Assembly: GCF_000473265.1 (NCBI RefSeq)
Contig: NZ_KI421511.1
Span: 7,413,314 to 7,477,313, forward strand
Direction of reading: 5' to 3'
From: Amycolatopsis thermoflava N1165
Lineage (GTDB): Bacteria > Actinomycetota > Actinomycetes > Mycobacteriales > Pseudonocardiaceae
Length of the DNA: 64,000 nucleotides
Shown here: positions 7,407 through 15,777 of the stretch, one piece after another
Numbering within the stretch: the stretch's first letter is position 1
Layout of the letters: the number at the start of each line of letters is the position of its first letter
Position numbers and translations under genes: made by a program
Notes under the pieces: generated by a model
Told to the model about the DNA's origin: nothing
The model's database searches: none
The model's input: the letters and a program-made list of their open reading frames with translations, nothing else

Positions 7407-7627
7407 TGGCGCTACGCGGGTTTTTCAGGCGCCGGGCTTCGCTTCGCTACGCCCGGATGAAAGAAGCCCCTTCCGAACCCGATCTCGAATTGTTCGGTTG
7501 CCGAGACACCGCGTCAAGGCGGGAAAGCGTGCCTTGACCCGGTGGCTCGGCAACCGATTTGGCTGGGGATCGGGTTGCGGGAGAGGAGTGGCTCGTGGGG
7601 TTGTTGCTTTTCGTTGCCGGCTTGCGG
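7407..7627. repeat. Intergenic repeat, copy 1 (second copy at 17265-17500)
   Basis: This non-coding stretch between the convergent P450 and pxpA genes shares its architecture with 17265-17500. In order: GCTACGCG; a CTTCGCTTCGCTACGCCCGG block (7438-7456); a long hairpin with a GTCAAGG core; a TGGGGATCGGGTTGCGGG-like block; and a T/G-rich tail with TTGTTGC. The order is kept, while the hairpin arms differ in sequence but stay self-complementary. There is no coding signal on either strand. Confidence 0.7.
7496..7555. terminator. Long hairpin inside repeat copy 1, possible bidirectional terminator
   Basis: Two 25-base arms (7496-7520 and 7531-7555) pair with only two mismatches around the 10-base loop GGGAAAGCGT. 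The innermost part reads GTCAAGGC/GCCTTGAC. The hairpin lies between convergent genes, where it could end both transcripts. There is no U-run on either side, so it is not a classical intrinsic terminator. Confidence 0.6.
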
Positions 7628-8386
7628 CTACGCAAACGAACGAACGGAAACCCCGGCCTCCACTAGCGCCGCCCGCACGCGGCGGCCGATCTCCACCGCG
7701 CCGGGGGTGTCCCCGTGCAGGCAGATCGACTGCGGCTCCACCTTCACCTCGGAGCCGTCGATCGCCGTGATCACGCCCTCGACAGCCATCCGCACGCACC
7801 GCCGCACCACCTCGTCGGCGTCGTGGATCACCGCGCCCGGCTCTCGGCGCGAGACCAGCGTTCCGGAGGGCGTGTAGGCCCGGTCGGCGAACGCTTCGCG
7901 CACCGGGCGCAACCCGGCCTTTTCCGCCTGCCGCAACCACTCCGAACCCGGCAACCCCAGCACCGGCAGCGACGGGTCGAACATCCGCACCGCCTCGACC
8001 ACCGCCGCGGCCTGCTCCGCGTTCGAGACGATCGCGTTGTAGAGCGCGCCGTGCGGCTTCACGTACCCCACCCGGGTGCCTGCCGCCTTCGCGAACGCGT
8101 TCAGCGCGCCGATCTGGTACAGCACGTCGTTCGCCAGTTCGTCCGGCGGCACGTCCATGAACCGCCGCCCGAAACCGGCCAGGTCCCGGTACGCCACCTG
8201 CGCCCCGACAGTCACCCCCCGCGCGGCCGCGGAAGCCGTCACGCGCCGCAGCACGCTCGGGTCTCCCGCGTGGAAACCACACGCCACGTTCGCGCTCGAG
8301 ACGATCTCCAGCAGCGCGTCGTCCTCGGTGAGGTGCCAGATCCCGAACCCCTCACCGAGATCCGCGTTCAGGTCCACCCCGGTCAC
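7628..8386 (-). CDS. pxpA: LamB/YcsF-type 5-oxoprolinase subunit A (252 aa)
   Basis: PxpA is the ring-opening subunit of the bacterial ATP-dependent 5-oxoprolinase PxpABC. The N-terminus DLNADLGEGFGIW, the block ANVACGFHAGDP and the segment GYVKPHGALYN are family signatures, and the length is normal. pxpB and pxpC are not adjacent, so the partners must be elsewhere. The GTG start overlaps the cobN stop (GTGA, 8383-8386), which implies translational coupling to a cobalamin gene; no metabolic reason for that is known to me. It ends at the repeat hairpin region. Confidence 0.93.
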   Translation of the reverse strand: MTGVDLNADLGEGFGIWHLTEDDALLEIVSSANVACGFHAGDPSVLRRVTASAAARGVTVGAQVAYRDLAGFGRRFMDVPPDELANDVLYQIGALNAFAKAAGTRVGYVKPHGALYNAIVSNAEQAAAVVEAVRMFDPSLPVLGLPGSEWLRQAEKAGLRPVREAFADRAYTPSGTLVSRREPGAVIHDADEVVRRCVRMAVEGVITAIDGSEVKVEPQSICLHGDTPGAVEIGRRVRAALVEAGVSVRSFA

Positions 8387-11300
8387 TCGCCCTCCAGCTC
8401 ACCTTCGGTCCGCAGGTACACCTCGCGCAACTGTCCCAGCAGCTCCGGGTCCGGCTCCGCCCACAGGCCGCGGTCGGCGGCCTCGGTGAGCCGCTCGATG
8501 ATGCCGCGCAGCGCCCACGGGTTGGCCTTCGCGAGGAACTCCTGGTTCTGCTGGTCGAGGACATACGACTGGGACAGTTTCTCGTACATCCAGTCCTGCA
8601 CGACCCCGGCGGTGGCGTCGAAGCCGAACAGGTAGTCCACAGTGGCCGCGAGCTCGAACGCGCCCTTGTAGCCGTGCTTGCGCATCGCCGCGATCCAGCG
8701 CGGGTTGACCACCCTGGCGCGGAACACGCGGGCCGTCTCCTCGGACAGCGACCGCGTCCGCACCGCGTCCGGACTCGTCGAATCGCCCACGTAGGACGCG
8801 GGAGCCGTGCCGGTCAGCGCGCGGGTGAACGCGATCATGCCGCCGTGGTACTGGAAGTAGTCGTCCGAGTCGGCGATGTCGTGCTCACGCGTGTCGGTGT
8901 TCTTGGCCGCCACCTCGATGCGCCGATACGCGCTCTCCATGTCCGGCCGCGCCTCGACGCCGTCCAGGCCCCGCCCGTAGGCGTACCCGCCCCACGTCGC
9001 GTACACCTCGGCCAGATCGGCGTCGTCCCGCCAGTTGCCCGAGTCCAGCAACGGCAGGATTCCCGCGCCGTACGCGCCCGGCTTGGAGCCGAAGATCCGC
9101 GTCGTCGCCCGGCGCTCGTCGCCGTGCGCGGCCAGGTCGGCCTGCACGTGCGCGCGCACGAAGTTGTCCGATGCGGGCTCGTCCAGCGACGCCGCCAGCC
9201 GCACCGCGTCGTCCAGCAGTGCCACCACGTGCGGGAACGCGTCCCGGAAGAACCCGCTGATCCGCACGGTCACGTCGATGCGCGGGCGGCCGAGTTCGGC
9301 GAGCGGGATCGGCTCCAGCCCGGTCACCCGGCGGGACGCGTCGTCCCACACCGGCTGCACCCCCAGCAACGCCAGCACCTCCGCCGCGTCGTCGCCGGAG
9401 GTGCGCATCGCCGAGGTGCCCCACACCGACAGGCCGACCGACTTCGGCCACTCGCCGGTGTCCTCGCGGTAGCGGCGCAGCAGCGACTCCGCGAGCGCCT
9501 GCCCGGTCTCCCACGCCAGGCGGCTCGGGATCGCCTTCGGGTCCACGGTGTAGAAGTTGCGCCCGGTCGGCAGCACGTTGACCAGCCCGCGCAGCGGCGA
9601 ACCGCTCGGCCCGGCGGCGATGTACCCGCCGTCCAGGGCGTGCAGCACCGAGTCGATCTCCGCCGACGTCCCGGCCAGCCGCGGCACGATCTCGGTGGCC
9701 GCGAACGTCAGCACCCGCGCGACCTCGGGATCGGGAGCCACCTCCGCGACCGCCGACGGAGCCCAGTCCCGCTTCTCCATCGCCTCGACCAGCGCACGCG
9801 CCGACGCCTCGATCGCGTCCACTTCGGACGTCGGCGCGCCGTCGGTGAGCCCCAGCACGGACCGCAGGCCGGGCACCGCGCCGGCCTGACCGCCCCACAT
9901 CTGCTGCGCCCGCAGCATCGCCAGCACCAGGTTCACCCGCGCCTCGCCGGCCGGCGCCGCGCCGAGGACGTGCAGCCCGTCGCGGATCTGCGCGTCCTTC
10001 ACCTCGCACAGCCAGCCGTCGATGTGCAGCAGGAAGTCGTCGAACTCGGCGTCGTGCGGCCGTTCCGCCACGCCCAGGTCGTGGTCCAGCTTGGCGGCCT
10101 GGATCAACGTCCAGATCTGCTGGCGGATCGCGGGCAGCTTCGCCGGGTCCATCGCCGCGATGTTCGCGTGCTCGTCGAGCAGCTGCTCCAGCCGGGCCAG
10201 GTCGCCGTAGCTCTCCGCACGCGCCATCGGCGGGATCAGGTGGTCGACGATCGTGGCGTGCGCGCGCCGCTTCGCCTGCGCGCCCTCGCCCGGGTCGTTG
10301 ATCAGGAACGGGTAGATCAGCGGCAGGTTTCCCAGCACCGCGTCCGGCCCGCAGGACGCGGACAGGCCGGCGTTCTTGCCCGGCAGCCACTCCAGCGACC
10401 CGTGCTTGCCCAGGTGGACCACCGCGTGCGCGCCGAACTCCTCCTCGATCCAGCGGTAACAGGCGAGGTAGTGGTGGCTCGGCGGCAGGTCCGGGTTGTG
10501 GTAGATCGCCACCGGGTTCTCGCCGAACCCGCGCGGCGGCTGGATCATCAGCACGACGTTGCCTGCCCGCAGCGAGGCCAGCACGATGTCACCGTCCGGA
10601 TTGGACGATCGGTCGACGTAGAGGTCGCCCGGCGGCGGGCCCCAGTGCTCCTCGATCTCGGCACGCAGGTCCTCGGGCAGCGCGGCGAACCACTCGCGGT
10701 ACCGCGCGGCCGGCACGCGGATCGGGTTGCCGGACAGCTGCTCCTCGGTCAGCCACTCCGGGTCCTGGCCGCCCGCGGCGATCAGGGCGTGGATGAGCGC
10801 GTCGCCGTCCGGCTGGTCGGTGCCGGTCGGCTCCACACCGGGGAACGGCTCGTCGCCCAGGTCGTAGCCCTGCGCGCGCATGCGGCGCAGCAGCTCGATC
10901 GCCGAGGCCGGGGTGTCCAGGCCCACCGCGTTGCCGACCCGCGAGTGCTTCGTCGGGTACGCCGACAGCATCAGCACGATCTTGCGCTGTTCCGGCGGGG
11001 TGTGCCGCAGGCGGGCGTGCGCGAGCGCGATGCCCGCGACCCGCGCGGCGCGCTCCGGGTCCGGCACGTAGTGCGGCAACCCGTCGTCGTCGATCTCCTT
11101 GAACGAGAACGGCACCGTGATCAGGCGGCCGTCGAACTCGGGCACCGCCATCTGGTTGCCCGCGTCCAGCGGGGACAGGCCGTCGTCGTTGTCCTCCCAG
11201 GTCGCGCGGTCGCTGGTCAGACACAGCGCCTGCAACGTCGGCACGTCCAGCGCGGCCAGCTCGGCGACGTCCCACGCCTCGTCGTCGCCACCGGCGCCCA

Positions 11301-11964
11301 CCTCGGACGGCCGGGTGCCGCCCGCGGCGAGCACCGTGACCAGCAGCGCGTCGGCCTTGCGCAGTTCGGCCATCATCTCCGGCTCGCGCGAGCGCAGCGA
11401 AGCGCAGTAGATCGGCAGGGCCTGCCCGCCCGCGTCCTCGACCGCCTCGGCCAGCGCCTCGACGAACCGGGTGTTCCCGGACAGGTGGTGCGCGCGGTAG
11501 TAGAGGATCGCCACCACCGGGCCGTCGGTGCGGTGGGGCGTGCGCTCCAGCACACCCCACGCCGGCTGCTCGGCGGGCGGTTCGAAGCCGTCGCCGGTGA
11601 GCAGCAGCGTGTCGGAGAGGAACCGGTGCAGCTGGGTGAGGTTGTCCGGCCCGCCCTGCGCGAGGTAGGCGTGCGCCTCGGTGGCGATGCCTGCCGGCAC
11701 GGTGGACAACGCCATCAGCTCGGCGTCCGGCGTCTGCTCGCCGCCCAGGACCACCACGTGCTTCCCGCTCGCCCGGACGGTGTCCAGGCCCTCCTGCCAC
11801 GTCCGCGCGGATCCCAGGATGCGGACCACGACGACGTCGGCGTCCGCCAGCAGGCCGGGCAGCTCGGCCAGGTCGAGCCGGGCCGGGTTGGCCAGGGTGT
11901 AACCGGCCTCACTGGTCCGGGCGCTGAGCAGGTCGGTGTCCGAAGTGGACAGCAGCAGGATCAC
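8383..11964 (-). CDS. cobN: Cobaltochelatase subunit CobN (1193 aa)
   Basis: The large, porphyrin-binding subunit of the aerobic cobaltochelatase, which inserts cobalt into hydrogenobyrinic acid a,c-diamide using ATP and an I/D-type partner. The full-length CobN/BchH-like protein has typical blocks: YYRAHHLSGN, KIVLMLSAYPTKHSRVGNAVGLDTP, VHLGKHGSLEWLPGKN, the metal-chelatase histidine region, and AYGRGLDGVEARP. Start GTG 11964 is chosen because AGGAGG lies about 10 bases upstream. The upstream 50 bp holds no cobalamin riboswitch. It follows the XRE gene (12015) in the same direction and overlaps pxpA. Its likely ATPase partner is the I/D protein at 25339. Confidence 0.96.
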   Translation of the reverse strand: MILLLSTSDTDLLSARTSEAGYTLANPARLDLAELPGLLADADVVVVRILGSARTWQEGLDTVRASGKHVVVLGGEQTPDAELMALSTVPAGIATEAHAYLAQGGPDNLTQLHRFLSDTLLLTGDGFEPPAEQPAWGVLERTPHRTDGPVVAILYYRAHHLSGNTRFVEALAEAVEDAGGQALPIYCASLRSREPEMMAELRKADALLVTVLAAGGTRPSEVGAGGDDEAWDVAELAALDVPTLQALCLTSDRATWEDNDDGLSPLDAGNQMAVPEFDGRLITVPFSFKEIDDDGLPHYVPDPERAARVAGIALAHARLRHTPPEQRKIVLMLSAYPTKHSRVGNAVGLDTPASAIELLRRMRAQGYDLGDEPFPGVEPTGTDQPDGDALIHALIAAGGQDPEWLTEEQLSGNPIRVPAARYREWFAALPEDLRAEIEEHWGPPPGDLYVDRSSNPDGDIVLASLRAGNVVLMIQPPRGFGENPVAIYHNPDLPPSHHYLACYRWIEEEFGAHAVVHLGKHGSLEWLPGKNAGLSASCGPDAVLGNLPLIYPFLINDPGEGAQAKRRAHATIVDHLIPPMARAESYGDLARLEQLLDEHANIAAMDPAKLPAIRQQIWTLIQAAKLDHDLGVAERPHDAEFDDFLLHIDGWLCEVKDAQIRDGLHVLGAAPAGEARVNLVLAMLRAQQMWGGQAGAVPGLRSVLGLTDGAPTSEVDAIEASARALVEAMEKRDWAPSAVAEVAPDPEVARVLTFAATEIVPRLAGTSAEIDSVLHALDGGYIAAGPSGSPLRGLVNVLPTGRNFYTVDPKAIPSRLAWETGQALAESLLRRYREDTGEWPKSVGLSVWGTSAMRTSGDDAAEVLALLGVQPVWDDASRRVTGLEPIPLAELGRPRIDVTVRISGFFRDAFPHVVALLDDAVRLAASLDEPASDNFVRAHVQADLAAHGDERRATTRIFGSKPGAYGAGILPLLDSGNWRDDADLAEVYATWGGYAYGRGLDGVEARPDMESAYRRIEVAAKNTDTREHDIADSDDYFQYHGGMIAFTRALTGTAPASYVGDSTSPDAVRTRSLSEETARVFRARVVNPRWIAAMRKHGYKGAFELAATVDYLFGFDATAGVVQDWMYEKLSQSYVLDQQNQEFLAKANPWALRGIIERLTEAADRGLWAEPDPELLGQLREVYLRTEGELEGE

Positions 11965-12014
11965 GCGGTTCCCTCCTAGGTCCCCCCAACACTGTCCGCT
12001 GGGCAGGCCCGGAG

Positions 12015-12254
12015 TCAAGCCGTCCGTTCGTCGCGGCCGAGGCGGGGGAAGGGTTGCGTGGAGAAGATCACCTCGACGGGCACCTCGAAGTACTCGGCGA
12101 TGCGCAGCGCGAGGTACAGGCTCGGGCTGTATTCGCCGCGTTCGAGGTACCCGATCGTCTGGTAGTGCACCCCGACCGCCTCGGCCAGCTGCCGTCGCGA
12201 GATGCCGCGCTCGGCGCGCAGCATCGCGATGCGGTTGTAGATCGACTCACTCAT
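12015..12254 (-). CDS. XRE-family small DNA-binding protein (79 aa)
   Basis: A single Cro/CI-type helix-turn-helix: MLRAERGISRRQLAEAVGVHYQTIGYLERGEYSPSLYLALRIAEYF, with QLAEAVG / HYQTIGYLE as the HTH helices. Such 65-80-residue proteins commonly accompany ABC exporters and regulate them. Its ATG overlaps the stop of the ABC permease (ATGA), so it is part of that transporter operon. The palindrome at 14043-14062, upstream of the ATPase gene, is the plausible target. cobN starts about 50 bp downstream in the same direction. Confidence 0.9.
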   Translation of the reverse strand: MSESIYNRIAMLRAERGISRRQLAEAVGVHYQTIGYLERGEYSPSLYLALRIAEYFEVPVEVIFSTQPFPRLGRDERTA

Positions 12255-13096
12255 CCCGGCATCCGCTGTAGTGCCTTCTCCCGCCGTGCGGCCACGGTCG
12301 ACCCGGACTCGCGCCGCGCCATCCTACGCAGCACGATCGGCGCCAGTACCAGGCCCGCGACCGCCCACGCGCCGAGCACGCCGAGCGTCTCCCAGGTCCG
12401 CCACGACTGCCCGATCTCCACGGCCACCATGCTGTCCGGCAGGAAGGCCGAGCGCATGCCGAGGCCGAGCCAGTACAGCGGGAACACCTGCGCGATGCCC
12501 TGGATCCAGGACGGCAGCTCGCCGATCGGGTAGAAGATGCCCGACGTGCCGACCAGCGCCATCACCGGCAGCATGATCACGCCCATCGTGCGGGGGTTCT
12601 CGAACAGCGACCCGAACACCGCGCCGATCGGCAGCGTCGCGACCAGGCCGAGCACCAGCACCCAGGCCAGGGTCACCCAGGTCATGACGTCGATCTCCAG
12701 GCCGTCGAACATGAACAGTCCGGGCACGATCAGCAGCGCGATGCCGACGAGCGTCATGCCCGAGACCATCACGATCTTGCCGATCAGGTATCCGCTCATG
12801 CCGTTGGGCAGGGCCTTCGCGCGCAGCAGGGTGCCGTCCTCGCGCTCGACGGTGAGCTGCTGCATCGTGCTCATCATCGCGTTGAACCCCACGCTCGCGC
12901 CGATCAGGCTGGGCAGGGTCATCGAGCCGCGGGAGAACGTGGTGCCCGGGATGACCGAGCCTCTCATCAGGGTCATCACCACCAGGAACACCACGGTCGG
13001 GAAGAAGTACCCCCACAGGTCCTGGACTGTGGTGAAGCTCTGCCGCAGCTCGATCAGGCCGCGCTGGACCCCGGTGCGCACTGCCGTGGCGTTCAT
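12251..13096 (-). CDS. ABC-2 type transporter permease (281 aa)
   Basis: An integral membrane protein with about six hydrophobic segments (for example VQDLWGYFFPTVVFLVVMTL, GIALLIVPGLFMFD, WVLVLGLVATLPIGAVFG, GVLGAWAVAGLVLAPIVL). It has the ABC-2 family pattern ENPRTMGVIMLPVMALVGTSGIFYPIGELP before the last segments. It works with the ATPase at 13093, probably as an exporter of a drug-like or lipid compound; the substrate is unknown. Both ends overlap neighbours by ATGA: the ATPase stop with its start, and its stop with the XRE start. Confidence 0.92.
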   Translation of the reverse strand: MNATAVRTGVQRGLIELRQSFTTVQDLWGYFFPTVVFLVVMTLMRGSVIPGTTFSRGSMTLPSLIGASVGFNAMMSTMQQLTVEREDGTLLRAKALPNGMSGYLIGKIVMVSGMTLVGIALLIVPGLFMFDGLEIDVMTWVTLAWVLVLGLVATLPIGAVFGSLFENPRTMGVIMLPVMALVGTSGIFYPIGELPSWIQGIAQVFPLYWLGLGMRSAFLPDSMVAVEIGQSWRTWETLGVLGAWAVAGLVLAPIVLRRMARRESGSTVAARREKALQRMPG

Positions 13097-14007
13097 CGGG
13101 CGCCTCCCTCGAACTTGCGCAGCAGCGCCATGTAGGTGTCCTCCAGGCTCGCCCGGCGCACCTCCAGGTCCTCGATCTCCTCGCCGTACTGGGCGAACAG
13201 CTCGCGCACGTACTTCGTCGCGTCGGTGGTCGAGTGCACGTACCGCTGCCCGTCGCGGGACCAGCGGACCTCGGCGTCGGTGGACATCTCGCGGCTGAGC
13301 TGCTCGGCCGAGCCGTTCGCGATGATCGTGCCGCCGGCCAGGATGAGGATCCGGTCGGCGAGCTTCTCGGCCTCGTCCAGGTCGTGGGTGGTGAGCAGGA
13401 TCGTGGTGTCCGACTCGTCGGCCAGGCGGTGCACCAGGTCGTGGAACTCGCGGCGCGCCTCCGGGTCGAACCCGGCGGTCGGCTCGTCCAGGAACAGCAG
13501 GTCGGGGCGGCCGACGATGCCGATCGCGACGTCCAGCCGCCGCCGCTGCCCGCCGGAGAGCCGGCTGACCCGCTTGTGCGCGTGCTGGGTGAGGCCGACG
13601 GTCTCGACCAGCTCGTCGACGTCCCACGGCCGCCGGTGGTCGACGTAGTACGAGCCGAGGTGGGCCAGCAGTTCCCGCACGCGCCACTTGCCGTGGTCCC
13701 GCCAGGACTGCAGCACGATGCCCAGCCGCGCGCGCCACGCCTCGGTGCCCCGGGCCGGGTCGACGCCGAGCACCCGCACGTCACCGGCCGAGCGCATCCG
13801 GAAGCCTTCCAGGATCTCGATGGTGGTCGTCTTGCCCGCGCCGTTCGGCCCGAGCAGCGCCAGCACCTCGCCCGGCGCGGCCTGGAAGGTCACGCCCTTG
13901 AGCACGTCGTTGGCGCCGTACCGCATGCGGAGGTCGCGGACGTCGAGCGCCGGCTGGTCCCGCGGCGGCTCCGGTGGTCTCGTCGCGACCTGGCTCATCG
14001 CTGTCAT
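13093..14007 (-). CDS. ABC-2 type transporter ATP-binding protein (304 aa)
   Basis: A complete nucleotide-binding domain: Walker A LLGPNGAGKTTT, Q-loop region IVLQSWRDHGKWRV, signature LSGGQRRRLDVAIG, Walker B LLFLDEPTAGFDP and switch His in TTHDLDEAE. The C-terminal 80 residues follow the drug-exporter (CcmA/DrrA-like) pattern. I chose ATG 14007 because GGGGAG is eight bases upstream; ATG 13998 is the alternative. It heads the transporter-XRE operon, divergent from cobG with a palindrome in the gap. Confidence 0.94.
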   Translation of the reverse strand: MTAMSQVATRPPEPPRDQPALDVRDLRMRYGANDVLKGVTFQAAPGEVLALLGPNGAGKTTTIEILEGFRMRSAGDVRVLGVDPARGTEAWRARLGIVLQSWRDHGKWRVRELLAHLGSYYVDHRRPWDVDELVETVGLTQHAHKRVSRLSGGQRRRLDVAIGIVGRPDLLFLDEPTAGFDPEARREFHDLVHRLADESDTTILLTTHDLDEAEKLADRILILAGGTIIANGSAEQLSREMSTDAEVRWSRDGQRYVHSTTDATKYVRELFAQYGEEIEDLEVRRASLEDTYMALLRKFEGGAR

Positions 14008-14042
14008 AGGTGTTCTCCCCAGTGCCACGCCTGTGCGATGAA

Positions 14043-14062
14043 ATGTAGCAGACCTACTACAT
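14043..14062. promoter_or_regulatory. Palindrome in the ABC-ATPase/cobG divergent promoter
   Basis: ATGTAG and CTACAT arms, with further inner symmetry (AG/CT), form a 20-bp imperfect palindrome 35 bp upstream of the ATPase start and 48 bp upstream of cobG. It fits a dimeric repressor such as the XRE protein encoded in the transporter operon. Protein identity and effect on cobG are inferred. Confidence 0.5.
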
Positions 14063-14110
14063 ATGATCCAGGTAATACTTCGCGCCGATCCCGCCGTTTA
14101 CAGTGAGCGC

Positions 14111-15157
14111 ATGGCCCATCCCGGACGTGTCCGCCCCGACGCCTGTCCGGGTGTCTTCGCCACGCACGACGCCGCCGACGGCGCGCTCGCCCGGATCCGG
14201 CTGCCCGGCGGACGAGTGCGCGCCGACCAGGCCGAGGTGCTGGCCTCGTGCGCGGAGGAGCTCGGCGACGGTTCGGTGCACCTGACCTCGCGCGGCAACA
14301 TCCAGCTGCGTGGCCTGTCGCGGGACACCGGCGAGCTGGCCGCCCGGCTGACGTCGGCCGGCCTGCTGCCCGCGCCCGCGCACGAGCGGGTGCGCAACTA
14401 CCTGGCCTCGCCGCTGAGCGGGCTCACCGGCGGGCTGGTCGACGTGCGGGACACGGTGTTCGAGCTGGACCGGGCGGTGTGCGCGCGGCCCGAGCTGGCC
14501 GCCCTGCCAGGCCGGTTCCTGTTCGCGCTCGACGACGGCCGCGGCGACGTGTCGGGCGAGGACGCGGACGTGTGCTGGCGAGCGCTGGACTCCGCGACCG
14601 GCGCGGTGTTGCTCGCCGGGCGGGACACCGGCGAGCGGGTGCCGTTCGCCGGGGCGGTCGACGCGCTCGTGCGGAAGGCGTTGTGGTTCCTGGAGGTCCG
14701 GGGCAGCGCGTGGCGGGTGCGGGAGCTGGACCTGCGTCTCGGCGAGCGTCTGCCCACGTCACCCGGAGTGCCGATCGGGCCGTTCACCCGCGACGACGGG
14801 CGCACCGGTGTCGTCGGCGCGCCGGTGCTGGGGCAGCTCGCCGCCGCGGATCTGCGGGCGCTGGGGGAGGTCGTGGTGACGCCGTGGCGCTCGGTCGTCG
14901 TGCCGCTCGGTCTGGACGCGCCGGGACTGGTGACCGATCCGGCCGCGCCGGGGCTGGGGATCAGCGCGTGCATCGGACGGCCGGGCTGCGCGAAGTCGCG
15001 CGCCGACGTGCGGGCGGACGCGCGAGCCATGATGCCCCGCGTCCCCGCCGGGGTGCGGATGCACTTCTCCGGATGCGAACGGCGGTGCGGGCGACCGCAC
15101 GAGCCGCACGTCGACATGCTCGCGGGCAGCGAGGAATACCAGAAGGGAACAGCGTGA
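14111..15157 (+). CDS. cobG: Precorrin-3B synthase CobG (348 aa)
   Basis: CobG makes precorrin-3B from precorrin-3A in the oxygen-dependent route. The protein is sulfite/nitrite-reductase-like: LTSRGNIQLRGLS near residue 57 and a Cys-rich C-terminus (ACIGRPGCAKSRADVRAD, then MHFSGCERRCGRP), which provides ligands for a 4Fe-4S cluster. It is somewhat shorter than sulfite reductases, as usual for CobG. Start ATG 14111 fits the family N-terminus (MAHPGRVRPDACPGVF); an upstream in-frame ATG at 14063 would lie inside the palindrome region. The stop overlaps the cobH start (GTGA). Its presence marks the aerobic pathway. Confidence 0.93.
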   Translation: MAHPGRVRPDACPGVFATHDAADGALARIRLPGGRVRADQAEVLASCAEELGDGSVHLTSRGNIQLRGLSRDTGELAARLTSAGLLPAPAHERVRNYLASPLSGLTGGLVDVRDTVFELDRAVCARPELAALPGRFLFALDDGRGDVSGEDADVCWRALDSATGAVLLAGRDTGERVPFAGAVDALVRKALWFLEVRGSAWRVRELDLRLGERLPTSPGVPIGPFTRDDGRTGVVGAPVLGQLAAADLRALGEVVVTPWRSVVVPLGLDAPGLVTDPAAPGLGISACIGRPGCAKSRADVRADARAMMPRVPAGVRMHFSGCERRCGRPHEPHVDMLAGSEEYQKGTA

Positions 15158-15777
15158 TCGACTACATCCGCGACGGGGCGGAGATCTACCGCCACTCGTT
15201 CGCCACGATCCGCGAGGAGGCCGACCTCGCGATCCTGCCGGAGGACCTGGAGCCGGTCGCGGTCCGCATGATCCACTCGTGCGGGATGGTCGACCTCGTC
15301 GACGACCTGGCCTACTCGCTCGACCTCGTCGAGTCGGCCCGTGCCGCGCTGCGCGCCGGCGCGCCGGTGCTGTGCGACGCGCAGATGATCGCCAGCGGCG
15401 TGACCCGCAAGCGGTTGCCCGCAGCCAACGAGATCCTCTGCACGCTGTCCGACGAGCGCGTGCCCGCGCTGGCCGAGCGGATGGGCACCACCCGTTCGGC
15501 GGCCGCGCTGGAGCTGTGGCGGGACAAGCTCGCGGGCTCGGTGGTGGCGATCGGCAACGCGCCGACAGCGTTGTTCCGCCTGCTGGAGATGATCGAGGAG
15601 GGCGCCGGGGTGCCCGCCGCGATCATCGGGGTGCCGGTCGGGTTCGTCGGCGCCGCCGAGTCGAAGGAAGAGCTGGTCAAGCGCGCGCCCGCGCCCTACC
15701 TGGTGGTGCACGGGCGGCGCGGCGGCAGCGCCATGGCGGTGTCGGCGGTCAACGCGCTCGCGAGCGAGGTCGAATGA
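15154..15777 (+). CDS. cobH: Precorrin-8X methylmutase CobH (207 aa)
   Basis: Moves the methyl group from C11 to C12 to make hydrogenobyrinic acid. Family markers: DGAEIYRHSFATIREEADL at the N-terminus, RMIHSCGMVDLVDDL with the catalytic His, VLCDAQMIASGV, and GNAPTALFRLLEMI. The length is standard. GTG start overlaps the cobG stop and its stop overlaps the cobIJ start (ATGA), so cobG-cobH-cobIJ is one coupled operon. Confidence 0.96.
   Translation: MIDYIRDGAEIYRHSFATIREEADLAILPEDLEPVAVRMIHSCGMVDLVDDLAYSLDLVESARAALRAGAPVLCDAQMIASGVTRKRLPAANEILCTLSDERVPALAERMGTTRSAAALELWRDKLAGSVVAIGNAPTALFRLLEMIEEGAGVPAAIIGVPVGFVGAAESKEELVKRAPAPYLVVHGRRGGSAMAVSAVNALASEVE

Noticed and set aside
8674..11979. 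A plus-strand open frame of about 1,100 codons across cobN
   Set aside because: It is antisense to cobN, has low-complexity Arg/His/Gln-rich sequence and no recognisable motif.
11965..12014. A possible cobalamin riboswitch before cobN
   Set aside because: The gap is only 50 bp and lacks the aptamer core motifs that are clear at 25175-25322.
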